NCBI RefSeq assembly: GCF_001667585.1
Contig: NZ_LZJZ01000024.1
Location: 1 to 64,000 of the forward strand
Direction: 5' to 3'
DNA length: 64,000 nt
DNA from: Mycobacterium sp. E2733
GTDB lineage: Bacteria; Actinomycetota; Actinomycetes; Mycobacteriales; Mycobacteriaceae
In this document: positions 26,641-34,999 of the stretch, one piece after another
Layout: each line of letters opens with the position of its first letter
Position numbering within the stretch: the first letter of the stretch is position 1
Program-made: the position numbers and the translations under genes
Notes under the pieces: generated by a model
What the model saw: only the letters and a program-made list of their open reading frames with translations
What the model was told of the DNA's origin: nothing
The model's database searches: none

Positions 26641-27396
26641 ATGAACCCCGAGTGTCTCGCGTCTCAGGGTGACATCACGGCCGAGATCGCCAGCATCGCA
26701 GCCGAATACCGGGGGAGCGAAGCGCAGCCCCGGCTCGACTACCCGCCCTACCGCAGCACCATCCTGCGCCACCCCGAACAACCTCTGGTGCCGGTCGATC
26801 CCGAGGGGGTCGAACGGTGGGCGCCGTGCTTCGGCCACCAGGACGTCGGCCCCCTCGAGGCTGACCTGACGGCCGGCCATCCGGGCCAGCCCCTTGGCGA
26901 ACGCGTCATCGTCGCCGGGCGGGTGCTCGACGGCTCGGGCAAACCGGTGGCGGGTCAGCTGATCGAGATCTGGCAAGCCAACGCCGGTGGCCGCTATCGC
27001 CACCAGCGTGACCAGCACCCGGCTCCGCTGGACCCCAACTTCACCGGCGCCGGCCGGTGTCTGACCGGACCGGACGGGTCGTACCGCTTCCTGACCATCA
27101 AGCCCGGCCCGTACCCGTGGCGCAACCACCGCAACGCGTGGCGCCCGGCGCACATCCACTTCTCCCTCTTCGGGACGGCTTTCCCGCAGCGTCTGGTCAC
27201 CCAGATGTACTTTCCCGGCGACCCGTTGTTCAGCCTGGACCCGATCTTTCAGTCGGTCCTCGACCCCGCCGCGCGTCGACGGCTGATCGCCCGCTACGAC
27301 CACGACCTCACCGAGCCGGAGTACGCGACCGGGTATCGATGGGACATCGTCCTGACCGGTGGCGCCCAAACCGCGATCGAGGATGCCGATGACTGA
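26641..27396 (+). CDS. pcaH: protocatechuate 3,4-dioxygenase beta subunit
   Basis: 251 residues. Intradiol dioxygenase with all four iron ligands: Tyr in NAGGRYRHQ near 117, Tyr in PGPYPW near 158, and the two His of PAHIHF near 171-173. It cleaves protocatechuate ortho to the hydroxyls to give 3-carboxy-cis,cis-muconate. It overlaps pcaG by 8 nt. Confidence 0.88.
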   Translation: MNPECLASQGDITAEIASIAAEYRGSEAQPRLDYPPYRSTILRHPEQPLVPVDPEGVERWAPCFGHQDVGPLEADLTAGHPGQPLGERVIVAGRVLDGSGKPVAGQLIEIWQANAGGRYRHQRDQHPAPLDPNFTGAGRCLTGPDGSYRFLTIKPGPYPWRNHRNAWRPAHIHFSLFGTAFPQRLVTQMYFPGDPLFSLDPIFQSVLDPAARRRLIARYDHDLTEPEYATGYRWDIVLTGGAQTAIEDADD

Positions 27397-27961
27397 ATAC
27401 GCTTGCACCCCAGGGCAAACGGTCGGGCCATTCCTGGACCTCGGGTTGCCCTATCCCCGGGACAGCGCCCTGGTCGACGACGGCCATCCGGATGCCGTGC
27501 GGCTACACGGCACGGTCTACGACGGCGCCGGCGACGGAGTACCGGACGCCCTGGTCGAGTTGTGGCAACCGGACGGTACCGGCCGCATCCCGCGGCAGGC
27601 CGGCTCGCTGCGCCGCCACCACGGAGATGGCGCGACGTTCACGGGCTGGGGCCGGTCGGCGACCGACGCCGCCGGCCGGTACGGATTCACCACCGTGGCG
27701 CCCGGGCCGGCGAGCGCCGGACGGCCGCCGTTCTTCGCCCTCACCGTGTTCGCGCGGGGCCTGCTGGACCGTCTGTTCACCCGCGCCTACCTGCCCGACG
27801 GCGACCTGGCCGCCGACCCGCTGCTGGTGATCCTCGATGCCGAGCGCCGCGGCACCCTGCTGTGTGTACCCGAAAACGATTGCCGAGCTTACCGTTTCGA
27901 CATTCACCTGCAGGGACCGCGCGAGACCGTGTTCCTGACTTACCGGGACGGTGGGCGATGA
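27389..27961 (+). CDS. pcaG: protocatechuate 3,4-dioxygenase alpha subunit
   Basis: 190 residues from ATG 27389 (ATG 27383 also in frame; GAGG upstream favours 27389). Starts TPGQTVGPFLDLGLPYP and has the intradiol fold (VELWQPDGTGRI, GRYGFTTVAPG) but lacks the iron-binding His pair, as alpha subunits do. Its stop overlaps the pcaB start (ATGA). Confidence 0.85.
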   Translation: MTEYACTPGQTVGPFLDLGLPYPRDSALVDDGHPDAVRLHGTVYDGAGDGVPDALVELWQPDGTGRIPRQAGSLRRHHGDGATFTGWGRSATDAAGRYGFTTVAPGPASAGRPPFFALTVFARGLLDRLFTRAYLPDGDLAADPLLVILDAERRGTLLCVPENDCRAYRFDIHLQGPRETVFLTYRDGGR

Positions 27962-29184
27962 CCAACCTGCTGTGGCCTGGAGATCACCGCGCCGGGGAGC
28001 ACATGACGGATCGGGCGCTGCTGGAATCGATGGTCGTGATGGAAGGCGCCTGGCTGGACGCCCTCGTCGCCGAAGGCCTTGCCCCAACCGAGTGCGCCGG
28101 GGCAGACCTGCCAATGCTGTTGACCCCCAACGATTGTGAATCCCTGGCAGCCGCCGCCGAGGACGGCGGCAACCCGGTCATCGGGCTCGTGGCCCTGCTG
28201 CGGCAGCGCGCGGCGCCGGCCGTCGCGCCGTGGATCCACCGCGGACTCACCAGCCAGGACGTCCTGGACACCGGCCTGATGCTCGGCGTGCGTGACGTCG
28301 TCGGGGACCTGACGGCGCGGCTTGCGGCACAGATCTCGACGCTGACCGAGCTCGCCACGCGGCACCGGTCGACGCCCATGGTGGCGCGCACCCTCACCCA
28401 GCACGCCGCGCCCACCACGTTCGGGGCGAAGGCGGCCGGCTGGCTGAACGGCGTCGTCGACGCCTTCGACGGGCTGACCGCGGTGGCCTGGCCCATCCAG
28501 ATCGGCGGGGCCGCCGGGACGCTGGCCGCCGGCACGGAGCTGGCGGCGCTGCTCACCGACGCCGCCGACCCCGTCGAGGTGTGCGTCGGGCTGGTGCAAA
28601 GCGCGGCAACGGCTTTGGGCTTGGCTGTCCGATCGCCCTGGCACACGACGCGGACACCGGTCACCACCGCAGCCGACGCGCTCGTCGGCTGCACCGACTC
28701 CTGGGGCCGCATCGCCTCGGACATCGTCACCCTGGCCCGCCCGGAGATCGACGAACTGACCGAGCCGGCCGGCCGGAATCGCGGGGGTTCGTCATCGATG
28801 CCGCACAAACGAAACCCGGTGCTGTCCATCCTCATCCGCCGGGCGGCCCTTTCCGCGCCGCAGCTGGCGGCGACCCTGCACACCGCCGCGGCGCTGGCCA
28901 ATGACGAGCGGCCCGACGGCGCCTGGCACGCCGAGTGGGACACCCTGCGCACCTTGGCCCGGCGCACCGTCGTCGCCGGATCCCAATGCGCCGAGCTGTT
29001 GGCGGGGCTGGTGGTGCATGCCGACCGGATGTCCGAAAATCTCCGTGCGGCAGACGTTCTGGGGGAGCAGACGGCGATCGCCGACTTGGCGGGAAAGCCG
29101 GCGTCGCCGAGCTACTTCGGCGCCGTGGACCGGCTGATCGACGAGAGCCTGGACCGCGCCCGGCGGGCGCTCGGTCAGCGCTGA
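27958..29184 (+). CDS. pcaB: 3-carboxy-cis,cis-muconate cycloisomerase
   Basis: 408 residues, fumarase/aspartase superfamily. The signature GGSSSMPHKRNP carries the catalytic serine loop near residue 279-290. It converts the PcaHG product to 4-carboxymuconolactone. Coupled to pcaG by ATGA. PcaC, PcaD and the later beta-ketoadipate enzymes are not in the window. The 3' end overlaps the convergent TetR gene by 10 bp. Confidence 0.85.
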   Translation: MTNLLWPGDHRAGEHMTDRALLESMVVMEGAWLDALVAEGLAPTECAGADLPMLLTPNDCESLAAAAEDGGNPVIGLVALLRQRAAPAVAPWIHRGLTSQDVLDTGLMLGVRDVVGDLTARLAAQISTLTELATRHRSTPMVARTLTQHAAPTTFGAKAAGWLNGVVDAFDGLTAVAWPIQIGGAAGTLAAGTELAALLTDAADPVEVCVGLVQSAATALGLAVRSPWHTTRTPVTTAADALVGCTDSWGRIASDIVTLARPEIDELTEPAGRNRGGSSSMPHKRNPVLSILIRRAALSAPQLAATLHTAAALANDERPDGAWHAEWDTLRTLARRTVVAGSQCAELLAGLVVHADRMSENLRAADVLGEQTAIADLAGKPASPSYFGAVDRLIDESLDRARRALGQR

Positions 29185-29822
29185 TAAATGCTGGCCAGCC
29201 AGATGTGCAGCAACGTGTCGATCGCCCGGTCCTCGGGCATCGCCTCGTCCTCGGCGGTGAACGTCGCGGCCATCACCCGCTCACTCAACATGTTCAGGGC
29301 CACCGACAGCTGCTCCGCCGGGATGCTGTCGGGGGCGGCGCCCCGCCCGCGCTCCGCCTTGATGGCCGCCGTGGTCAGCAAGATCCACCTCTGCATCAGC
29401 GTGGACCACAGCTGCCGCACCTCGGGGTTGGTCGCCTTCGCCGAGGCGCCCGCCACGGCGACCGCCGGGTGAGAGCCCGACACCTCGAAGAACGCCTCGA
29501 TACGCGCCCGCCACAGCTCCGCGGGGTCGTCGGTCGATATGCCGCCGAGCGACCTGAGGGCCGCATGCGCCTTGGCGTTCATCTGATCGAGCAGCGAGAG
29601 GAGCACCGCGTTCTTCGATCGGAAATAGAAGTAGAAGGTGGGACGCGAAATCCCGGCGCCCTTTGCTAGGTCGTCCACGGAAAAGTCGGCGAGCGGCCGT
29701 TCCTGCAGCAGGCGCTCGGCCGTGGCCAGTATCGCCTGTTCGCGGTCGTCACCCGAGTGCGGAGACGACCGGCGGCCCCGCGAGGCATGCAGGTACTTGG
29801 TCTGTGTCGGGACGTCGGACAC
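29175..29822 (-). CDS. EthR-like TetR-family regulator
   Basis: 215 residues from GTG 29822, matching the 216 of EthR. The N-terminal region (GRRSS...SGDDREQAILATAERLL, SVDDLAKGAGISRPTFYFYF) and the C-terminus (IDTLLHIWLASIY) follow EthR closely. EthR represses the EthA monooxygenase in M. tuberculosis. Here there is no ethA next door, but a TGTCGA/TCGACA palindrome lies 60-80 bp upstream. It may regulate itself and the pca operon; a paralogue rather than EthR itself is possible. Confidence 0.8.
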   Translation of the reverse strand: MSDVPTQTKYLHASRGRRSSPHSGDDREQAILATAERLLQERPLADFSVDDLAKGAGISRPTFYFYFRSKNAVLLSLLDQMNAKAHAALRSLGGISTDDPAELWRARIEAFFEVSGSHPAVAVAGASAKATNPEVRQLWSTLMQRWILLTTAAIKAERGRGAAPDSIPAEQLSVALNMLSERVMAATFTAEDEAMPEDRAIDTLLHIWLASIYQR

Positions 29823-29882
29823 GCCCGCTACTGTTGGGCACGCCGATATACGCGAACGAAACTGCCGATTAAGCCCAGCAAC

Positions 29883-29904
29883 AATGTCGATTAAGTTCGA
29901 CATT
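29883..29904. promoter_or_regulatory. EthR-like operator palindrome
   Basis: AATGTCGA and TCGACATT are perfect 8-bp arms around a 6-bp spacer. The known EthR site in the ethA-ethR gap contains a TGTCGA...TCGACA palindrome of the same layout. The site lies 60 bp upstream of the EthR-like gene and about 80 bp before the DosR box of the next plus-strand gene. Confidence 0.65.
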
Positions 29905-29986
29905 ATTTTCGTGCGCGTCAACACATTTGCTGGCCGTTTCAACGCGTCGACCCGCTTCGCCGCGCGGCCGACGAACGACCTCACGA

Positions 29987-30006
29987 TTCGGGACTTCCGC
30001 CCCTAC
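29987..30006 (+). promoter_or_regulatory. DosR box of the DUF1876 / hibernation-factor operon
   Basis: TTCGGGACTTCCGCCCCTAC matches 14 of 20 positions of the DosR consensus (TTSGGGACTWWAGTCCCSAA). Its centre is 43.5 bp before the ATG at 30040. That spacing fits DosR activation of a leaderless transcript. The same 16-mer core recurs at the hspX/nrdZ gap. Confidence 0.7.
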
Positions 30007-30039
30007 TCGGGCCCTGGCGCGGAGTGGTCGCATCTGGGG

Positions 30040-30321
30040 ATGACAAAGAACGACGACGGCACCAAGACATGCCGCATCGACGTGCTGGTCGAAGAGCGCG
30101 ACGAAAAGACCCGAGCGAAGGCGCGGCTGTCCTGGGCGGGCAAGACCCTGGTCGGCGTCGGCCTGGCGCGACTCGACCCGGCCGACCCGCCCGTGGCCGC
30201 GATCGGCGACGAGCTCGCGATCGCCCGGGCGCTGTCCGACCTGGCGAATCAGCTGTTCGCTGCGACATCCGTCGATATCCAAACCAGTACCCACGAACCC
30301 GTCACAGGCCTGCATCACTGA
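30040..30321 (+). CDS. DUF1876 dormancy protein (Rv2632c homologue)
   Basis: 93 residues, same length as Rv2632c and near-identical in the core (TRAKARLSWAGK, VGVGLARLDPAD, IGDELAIARALSDLANQLF, PVTGLHH). Rv1738, its M. tuberculosis paralogue, is strongly DosR-induced and structurally resembles hibernation-promoting factors, so a role at the ribosome has been suggested. The frame is open far upstream, but the family length and promoter spacing fix the start at 30040. The next gene, 29 bp downstream, is a hibernation factor. Confidence 0.85.
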   Translation: MTKNDDGTKTCRIDVLVEERDEKTRAKARLSWAGKTLVGVGLARLDPADPPVAAIGDELAIARALSDLANQLFAATSVDIQTSTHEPVTGLHH

Positions 30322-30350
30322 GCGATCAGTGACGAACCACGAAAGCCACC

Positions 30351-31148
30351 ATGAGACAACGACCTGATTTACCGGCCGCCTTCGACGTCCAGATAACGAC
30401 GCGCGGCCAACTGCCCGACGCCGAGGAGTACGCGCGCACGAAGATCGGCGATCTCGGCCACCTTGCCCACGAACCGGTGCTGCACGCCCACGTCAGGCTT
30501 GCCGAGCACGGCGACCCCGCGGTGGCTCGCCGGGTGATCGCGCAAGCAACCCTGGACGTCAACGGCCGGCCGGTGCGCGCACAGGTCGAAGGCGTCACCG
30601 CGCGGGAAGCCATCGATCGACTCGAGGCGCGACTGCGTCGCCAACTGGAGCGCGCGGCCGAGCACTGGGAAGCCAAGCGAGGCGGCGTGCCCCGTCCGCA
30701 TGAATGGCGGCACGAAACCGAACCGAACCACCGGCCGAAGTACTTCCCGCGACCGGAAAGCGAACGCCGGATCATGCGGCACAAGTCGTACAGCCTTCCC
30801 ACCTGCACGGTCGAAGAGGCCGCATTCGAGATGGAGCAGCTGGACTACGACTTCCACCTCTTCACAGAGGAGGGCACGCGGCAGGACAGCGTGCTATACC
30901 GCGAAGGCCCGACCGAATACCGCCTGGCCCAAATCAATCCGGCATCTGCCGACGAGCTGGCGCCGTTCCAGTTACCGCTGACCATCAGTCCGCAGCCGGC
31001 GCCGCGGCTGAACGTCCAGCAGGCCATCGAGCGGATCGGGCTGCTGGGCCTGCCGTTCCTGTTCTTCGTCGACACTGCCCGGGACCGCGGGAGCGTGTTG
31101 TATCACCGCTACGACGGACACTACGGGCTGATCACACCGGCGAGCTGA
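30351..31148 (+). CDS. ribosome hibernation factor of the Rv0079/RafS type
   Basis: 265 residues. N-terminal S30AE-type domain (about 10-105: VQITTRGQLPDAEEYARTKIGDL ... RLEARLRRQLERAAEHW), then two C-terminal S30AE-type modules (KSYSLPTCTVEEAAFEMEQLDYDFHLF, then LNVQQAIERIGLLGLPFLFFVD). Rv0079 and M. smegmatis RafS have this plan and stabilise 70S ribosomes in hypoxia. Co-transcribed with the DUF1876 gene under the DosR box. Confidence 0.8.
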   Translation: MRQRPDLPAAFDVQITTRGQLPDAEEYARTKIGDLGHLAHEPVLHAHVRLAEHGDPAVARRVIAQATLDVNGRPVRAQVEGVTAREAIDRLEARLRRQLERAAEHWEAKRGGVPRPHEWRHETEPNHRPKYFPRPESERRIMRHKSYSLPTCTVEEAAFEMEQLDYDFHLFTEEGTRQDSVLYREGPTEYRLAQINPASADELAPFQLPLTISPQPAPRLNVQQAIERIGLLGLPFLFFVDTARDRGSVLYHRYDGHYGLITPAS

Positions 31149-31170
31149 ACGCAACAGACCAACTGAAGCC

Positions 31171-31208
31171 GCGGCGGTCCCGGCAATCCCCCCGTCCGGG
31201 ACCGCCGC
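31171..31208. terminator. strong bidirectional hairpin
   Basis: GCGGCGGTCCCGG and CCGGGACCGCCGC form a perfect 13-bp stem with a 12-nt loop, between two convergent genes. There is no long T tract, as usual in mycobacterial terminators. Confidence 0.7.
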
Positions 31209-31244
31209 TCCAAACTTCTTTCCTCGCAGCGCAAGCGGTGCGCG

Positions 31245-32369
31245 CTACGCGCCGCGACGGCGAGCCTGGTCGCCGGCGACGTACCGCAGCAGCGCGCCCA
31301 CGCCCTCGGCCGGTGCCATCAGCTGACCGGCCCGAACCAACGACGCGCCCACCGCGATTGCGTTGAACGGCAAGGCCTCGTCGGCCCGTGCCACGCGTGA
31401 CACCGGTTCGCCGAGTTCGGACAGCGCGTCGGCGTCGGCCGCGATCGTGGTTAGTGCCCTACCGGTGACCACGGTGGCATCGCCGAGCTCGCCGACGATC
31501 AGCGTGTCGACGTTGCCGTCGCGAAGCGCCCTGCAGACTTCGGAGAGGCCTTCGGTCGCGCGCCCGGATCCGCGGCCGATCTCCGCTTCGAATCGTTGGG
31601 CCAGGGCGGACATCTCGATGGCACGACGCCGGGCGAACTCCTGGCCCGTCAGCTCGCTCATCTCCTGGTCGTCGCAATGGCTTTTGCGGGTCCCGGCGTG
31701 CAACTGCGACACCCGTTCGGCGACCCGCTCGGGCAATTCGGCAACCAGATCGGCGAGCGAACGGACTTCGCCGCACAAGAACACCACTTCGGGATCCGCG
31801 TCGTCCACCAGGCGCGCGAGCTCGTCGGCGACCGCACGGCAGTTCATTCGGATGGCTTCCTCGGTCGTGTGCTGGAAGTCGCCGTAGCCGTTCCAGCCGG
31901 CCGTCGTCGGCTTGTGCACCGGATAGCCGCCGCCCTCAACGCTTTCGGAGCTGACGGAACCGCCTCGATACAGGCTGATGTCCGCCCCGGCGCGATCGAT
32001 CGCGGCGAACACGTAGGTGGGACGCCGCATTTCCGAGTCGATCAACGGCACGAGGTAGGGATAATCCGACACCCGAATCACCGTGGCGGGCGGCGGGTTG
32101 ATCAGGTGCTCGTTGATCAGTACATGTTCGGCGGTAGCGAGCACCGCTCGGCCGCGCCGTCCGACGGCCGGTCGATGATGCAGCACGGCATCCTCGACCA
32201 TGCCGACGATCTCCCCGTCAGCGCCCATTTCGTGCAACTGCTGACGGATACCGTGCCACTTCGCTTCGAGCTGCTCGGCGGCGTCCAGGGTCTCGTGCGA
32301 GTCGTCGAAATATACCGAGGCGAATGGGCCTTTCGCTTTTACCAGCCACCTGAGGCGATCCGATTGCAT
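31245..32369 (-). CDS. Rv2629 homologue, eRF1-like dormancy protein
   Basis: 374 residues from ATG 32369, the exact length of Rv2629. Very similar throughout: SDRLRWLVKAKGPFASVYFDDSHETLD, RRPTYVFAAIDRAGAD, YPVHKPTTAGWNGYGDFQHT, VFLCGEVRSLADL, DTLIVGELGDATVV. The family has a peptide-release-factor-like C-terminal domain. Rv2629 belongs to the DosR regulon; the function is not established. A DosR box lies 97 bp upstream, with a hairpin in the intervening leader. Confidence 0.85.
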   Translation of the reverse strand: MQSDRLRWLVKAKGPFASVYFDDSHETLDAAEQLEAKWHGIRQQLHEMGADGEIVGMVEDAVLHHRPAVGRRGRAVLATAEHVLINEHLINPPPATVIRVSDYPYLVPLIDSEMRRPTYVFAAIDRAGADISLYRGGSVSSESVEGGGYPVHKPTTAGWNGYGDFQHTTEEAIRMNCRAVADELARLVDDADPEVVFLCGEVRSLADLVAELPERVAERVSQLHAGTRKSHCDDQEMSELTGQEFARRRAIEMSALAQRFEAEIGRGSGRATEGLSEVCRALRDGNVDTLIVGELGDATVVTGRALTTIAADADALSELGEPVSRVARADEALPFNAIAVGASLVRAGQLMAPAEGVGALLRYVAGDQARRRGA

Positions 32370-32404
32370 GCCATCACTCTCCACTGTTGCCTTTGCCAAT
32401 ATCC

Positions 32405-32426
32405 GCCCACCGTATGAACGGTGGGC
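32405..32426. other. hairpin between acyl-CoA ligase and Rv2629 homologue
   Basis: GCCCACCGT and ACGGTGGGC are perfect 9-bp arms with an ATGA loop. It could terminate transcription of the ligase gene or be a leader structure of the Rv2629-like mRNA, since it lies between the DosR box and the start codon. Confidence 0.6.
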
Positions 32427-32456
32427 CCGGCTACACGAGAGTCGTTAGCCCCCAGC

Positions 32457-32476
32457 CGCGGGTCTTAGGTCCCGGG
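32457..32476 (-). promoter_or_regulatory. DosR box of the Rv2629 homologue
   Basis: On the minus strand CCCGGGACCTAAGACCCGCG matches the DosR consensus at 14 of 20 positions, with a near-perfect GGGAC core. It is centred 97 bp before the ATG at 32369, which would leave a leader of about 55 nt. Confidence 0.65.
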
Positions 32477-32490
32477 CGAAGGCCCGGTCG

Positions 32491-34332
32491 TCAATGCTCG
32501 TAGAGGGCGTCGAGGCGGTCGGCGAATTTGTCGATGACCACCTTCCGGCGCAGTTTCATGCTCGGGGTCAGATCGCCCGAATCGACGGTCAATTCGCGGT
32601 CGGCGATGGTGAACTTCTTGATCTGTTCCCATCGATTCAGTTCGGTGTTGAGGGCGTCGATGTATCCGGCGATCAGCTGCTGTGTCTTGTCGTCATGGGC
32701 AATCTCGGCGAAGGACTTGCCCGCCAGACCATTCTTGCCGGCCCAGTCGGTGATCGCCTCGCTGTCGAGGCCGACCAGGGCGACACAGTACGGCTTGCCC
32801 TCGCCGTAGACCACGAGCTCGCTCACGTACGGGCAGGAGCCTTTGAACCGCGCATCGATCGCCGACGGGGCCACGTATTTGCCCTGGGAGGTCTTGAACA
32901 TGTCCTTCTTGCGGTCGGTGATCCGCAGGAATCCGTCGTGGTCGACCTCTCCGATGTCGCCGGTGTGGAACCACCCGTCCTCGTCGAGCGCCTCGGCGGT
33001 GGCGTCCGGCAGGTCGTGGTAGGAGGTCATCAGCCCGGGACCTTTGAGCAAGACCTCGCCGTCGTCGGCGATCTTCACATCGGTGGCGGGGAACGGCCAG
33101 CCGACCGTCCCGAGCCGATAAGCGCTGGGGCGGTTGATAAATGATGCCGCCGCGGTCTCGGTCAGGCCATAGCCCTCGAGCACGATGATGCCCACGGCGT
33201 CGAACCACTGGGCGACGTCGCGGTCCAGCGCGGCGGCGGCGGAGACGAAGAAACGCAGACGCCCGCCGAACCGCTCGCGGATGTTGGTGAACACGAGCCG
33301 GTCGGCCACCTTGTAGGCCAGCGATGTTGGAAGGGACGGCTTCTTGCCCGTCTGTCGGGCTTCCGACACCTTGACGCCGACCCTGATCGCCCAGTCGAAC
33401 ATCATTTTCGTGAGCCTGCCCTGTTCGGCCACCATGTCTTGGACGCGGGCGTGCGCCTTTTCGAAGATGCGTGGTGCCGCGCCCATGAGGGTGGGCCGCA
33501 GGGCGGCCAGGTTGTCGACGATCCGCTCGACACGGCCGTCGATGGCGGTGGGAAAGCCGATCTGCAGAGGCAACGCCAGCATCACCTTGCCGAACGCGTG
33601 CGCCAGCGGCAGCCAGAGGAAGTTCAGGTCGTTGGGTCCGAGGATGTCCAGCGAATCGATGGCCGCGGCCGTGTACGTCCACGCGCCGTGCGTCAGTCGC
33701 ACGCCCTTGGGCCGCCCGGTGGTGCCGGAGGTGTAGATGAGGCTGGCCAGGTGTTCCGGGCCGACGGCTGCGACCCGCTCGTTGACGGCGTCGGGTGTGT
33801 CCGCGAGCAGTTGCTTGCCCAACAGATCCAGGTCGGCGAGGGAGATCACCCAGTCGCCGTCGCCGTTGCCGTCGATGACGACGACCTTGCTCACGTCGGG
33901 TAGTTCGGCCCGGTGCTCGACCAGCTTGTCGAGCTGGGCCTGGTCTTCGGCGACCACCACCCGGCTCCCGGAATTGGCGACGATGTAGGCGACATCGGCG
34001 GCGTTCGTCGTCGGATACACGGTGGTGGTGGCGGCGCCGGCACACATGATCGCGAAATCGACGAGCACCCACTCGTAGCGCGTCGCCGAGGCGAGCGCGA
34101 CCCGATCCTCAGGCGCGATGCCCAGCGAGATCAGACCCGCGGCGAGGTTGTTGACGCGTTCGCCGACTTGCTGCCAGGTCACGCTCGCCCAGGTGTGGTC
34201 TTGCGGGTAGCGGAAGGCCTCCGCGTGCGGTGTGGCGGCGACGCGGTTGACGAACATCTGTGCCACCGACGGCGCGCGGTTCTCGATCTTGCGGAGATCG
34301 GGCCTCTCCATTGAGGCCAGTGGTGCTTTCAT
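32491..34332 (-). CDS. long-chain fatty acyl-CoA ligase (FadD)
   Basis: 613 residues, the size of long-chain FACL enzymes. Motifs: YTSGTTGRPKG near 203, GYGLTETAA near 382, WFHTGDIG near 460, ITDRKKDMFKTSQGKYV near 475 and the C-terminal lysine region TPSMKLRRKVV near 590. It activates long-chain fatty acids with ATP and CoA. A weak DosR-like site (34417-34436) precedes it. In this island it would feed acyl-CoA to the wax ester/TAG synthase. Confidence 0.85.
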   Translation of the reverse strand: MKAPLASMERPDLRKIENRAPSVAQMFVNRVAATPHAEAFRYPQDHTWASVTWQQVGERVNNLAAGLISLGIAPEDRVALASATRYEWVLVDFAIMCAGAATTTVYPTTNAADVAYIVANSGSRVVVAEDQAQLDKLVEHRAELPDVSKVVVIDGNGDGDWVISLADLDLLGKQLLADTPDAVNERVAAVGPEHLASLIYTSGTTGRPKGVRLTHGAWTYTAAAIDSLDILGPNDLNFLWLPLAHAFGKVMLALPLQIGFPTAIDGRVERIVDNLAALRPTLMGAAPRIFEKAHARVQDMVAEQGRLTKMMFDWAIRVGVKVSEARQTGKKPSLPTSLAYKVADRLVFTNIRERFGGRLRFFVSAAAALDRDVAQWFDAVGIIVLEGYGLTETAAASFINRPSAYRLGTVGWPFPATDVKIADDGEVLLKGPGLMTSYHDLPDATAEALDEDGWFHTGDIGEVDHDGFLRITDRKKDMFKTSQGKYVAPSAIDARFKGSCPYVSELVVYGEGKPYCVALVGLDSEAITDWAGKNGLAGKSFAEIAHDDKTQQLIAGYIDALNTELNRWEQIKKFTIADRELTVDSGDLTPSMKLRRKVVIDKFADRLDALYEH

Positions 34333-34416
34333 GACGCGATTCCATTGCTCTCGAAAGGGGGATGACGTGGGCGAACCGGTATACCGTTCGATCCTGCCGA
34401 GCGTGGTGGCTACCTG

Positions 34417-34436
34417 ATAGAGACGAAAGTCATGTA
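34417..34436 (-). promoter_or_regulatory. weak DosR-like site before the FadD gene
   Basis: ATAGAGACGAAAGTCATGTA matches the DosR consensus at 13 of 20 positions, but the outer GGG/CCC blocks are poor. An imperfect GGGGTCG/CGTCCCC dyad follows at 34437-34455. Centre about 94 bp before the ligase ATG. Low certainty. Confidence 0.3.
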
Positions 34437-34480
34437 GGGGTCGGCAAACGTCCCCGGAGCGTCGGTGTCCGTGGCGACCG

Positions 34481-34744
34481 TCAGTCGGCCAGGGCTATTT
34501 CGATGGAGAGGCACTCACCGAGAGCGTGTGCCGCGGACCAATCGCCGCCTTCGACCGCGCGCTCCAGGTCGTCGACCAACGGGCTGTGGGCGCCGAGCTC
34601 CGCCAACCAGGCGGACACGGTCGCGGGTATCTGATGGGCGGGAACTCGGGCAACATGTCCCTCATGGAGGCGATCGGTCAGCTGATAGATCGTGGCTGTC
34701 GACCTGCGCTGGGGCCAATGCTGCCGCCACTTCGCTGTATTCAT
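34481..34744 (-). CDS. Rv2628 homologue, small dormancy antigen
   Basis: 87 residues from ATG 34744 (GGGGAGGG upstream). The sequence from STATIYQLTDRLHEGHVARVPAHQI through TVSAWLAELGAHSPLVDDL to ECLSIEIALAD follows the C-terminal part of Rv2628, a DosR-regulon protein and T-cell antigen of unknown function. A DosR-type box is 132 bp upstream. Confidence 0.75.
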   Translation of the reverse strand: MNTAKWRQHWPQRRSTATIYQLTDRLHEGHVARVPAHQIPATVSAWLAELGAHSPLVDDLERAVEGGDWSAAHALGECLSIEIALAD

Positions 34745-34999
34745 GGTCCCTCCCCGCTAGCCTTAACGATCCATCCGACCAGCCCCGAAAGTCCGGCCGT
34801 AGAGGCGAAGAGCACGACTACCGAAAGGCTTTTGTCTTGCTTCCGGCCTGCCGAAGTCCTAGTCCGACAGGGTCTTTTGTCACTACGGTCACCTACTTAC
34901 TTCTCCGGTGATGGCGGTGGTCGTCGCGTACCGTGCATCCCGAGAGGGTGCATCGCTACGTTACTCGTTTCGCGGGCGCCGGATTACGAAATTGGCGAG
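34745..34999. other. divergent intergenic region with DosR-type sites
   Basis: Holds the box at 34867-34886 and a half-site GGACTTTCG on the minus strand near 34785-34795. No further gene is supported. Confidence 0.5.
34867..34886 (-). promoter_or_regulatory. DosR box, AGTGACAAA variant (Rv2628 homologue)
   Basis: On the minus strand GTAGTGACAAAAGACCCTGT matches 12 of 20 consensus positions. It shares AGTGACAAA-W-G-N-CCC with the boxes at 36064 and 39328. It may serve the Rv2628 homologue and, on the other side, the acetyltransferase gene. Confidence 0.5.

Noticed and set aside
29638..30039. N-terminal extension of the DUF1876 protein
   Set aside because: The frame is open upstream, but Rv2632c is 93 residues and the DosR box with 43.5-bp spacing places the start at 30040.
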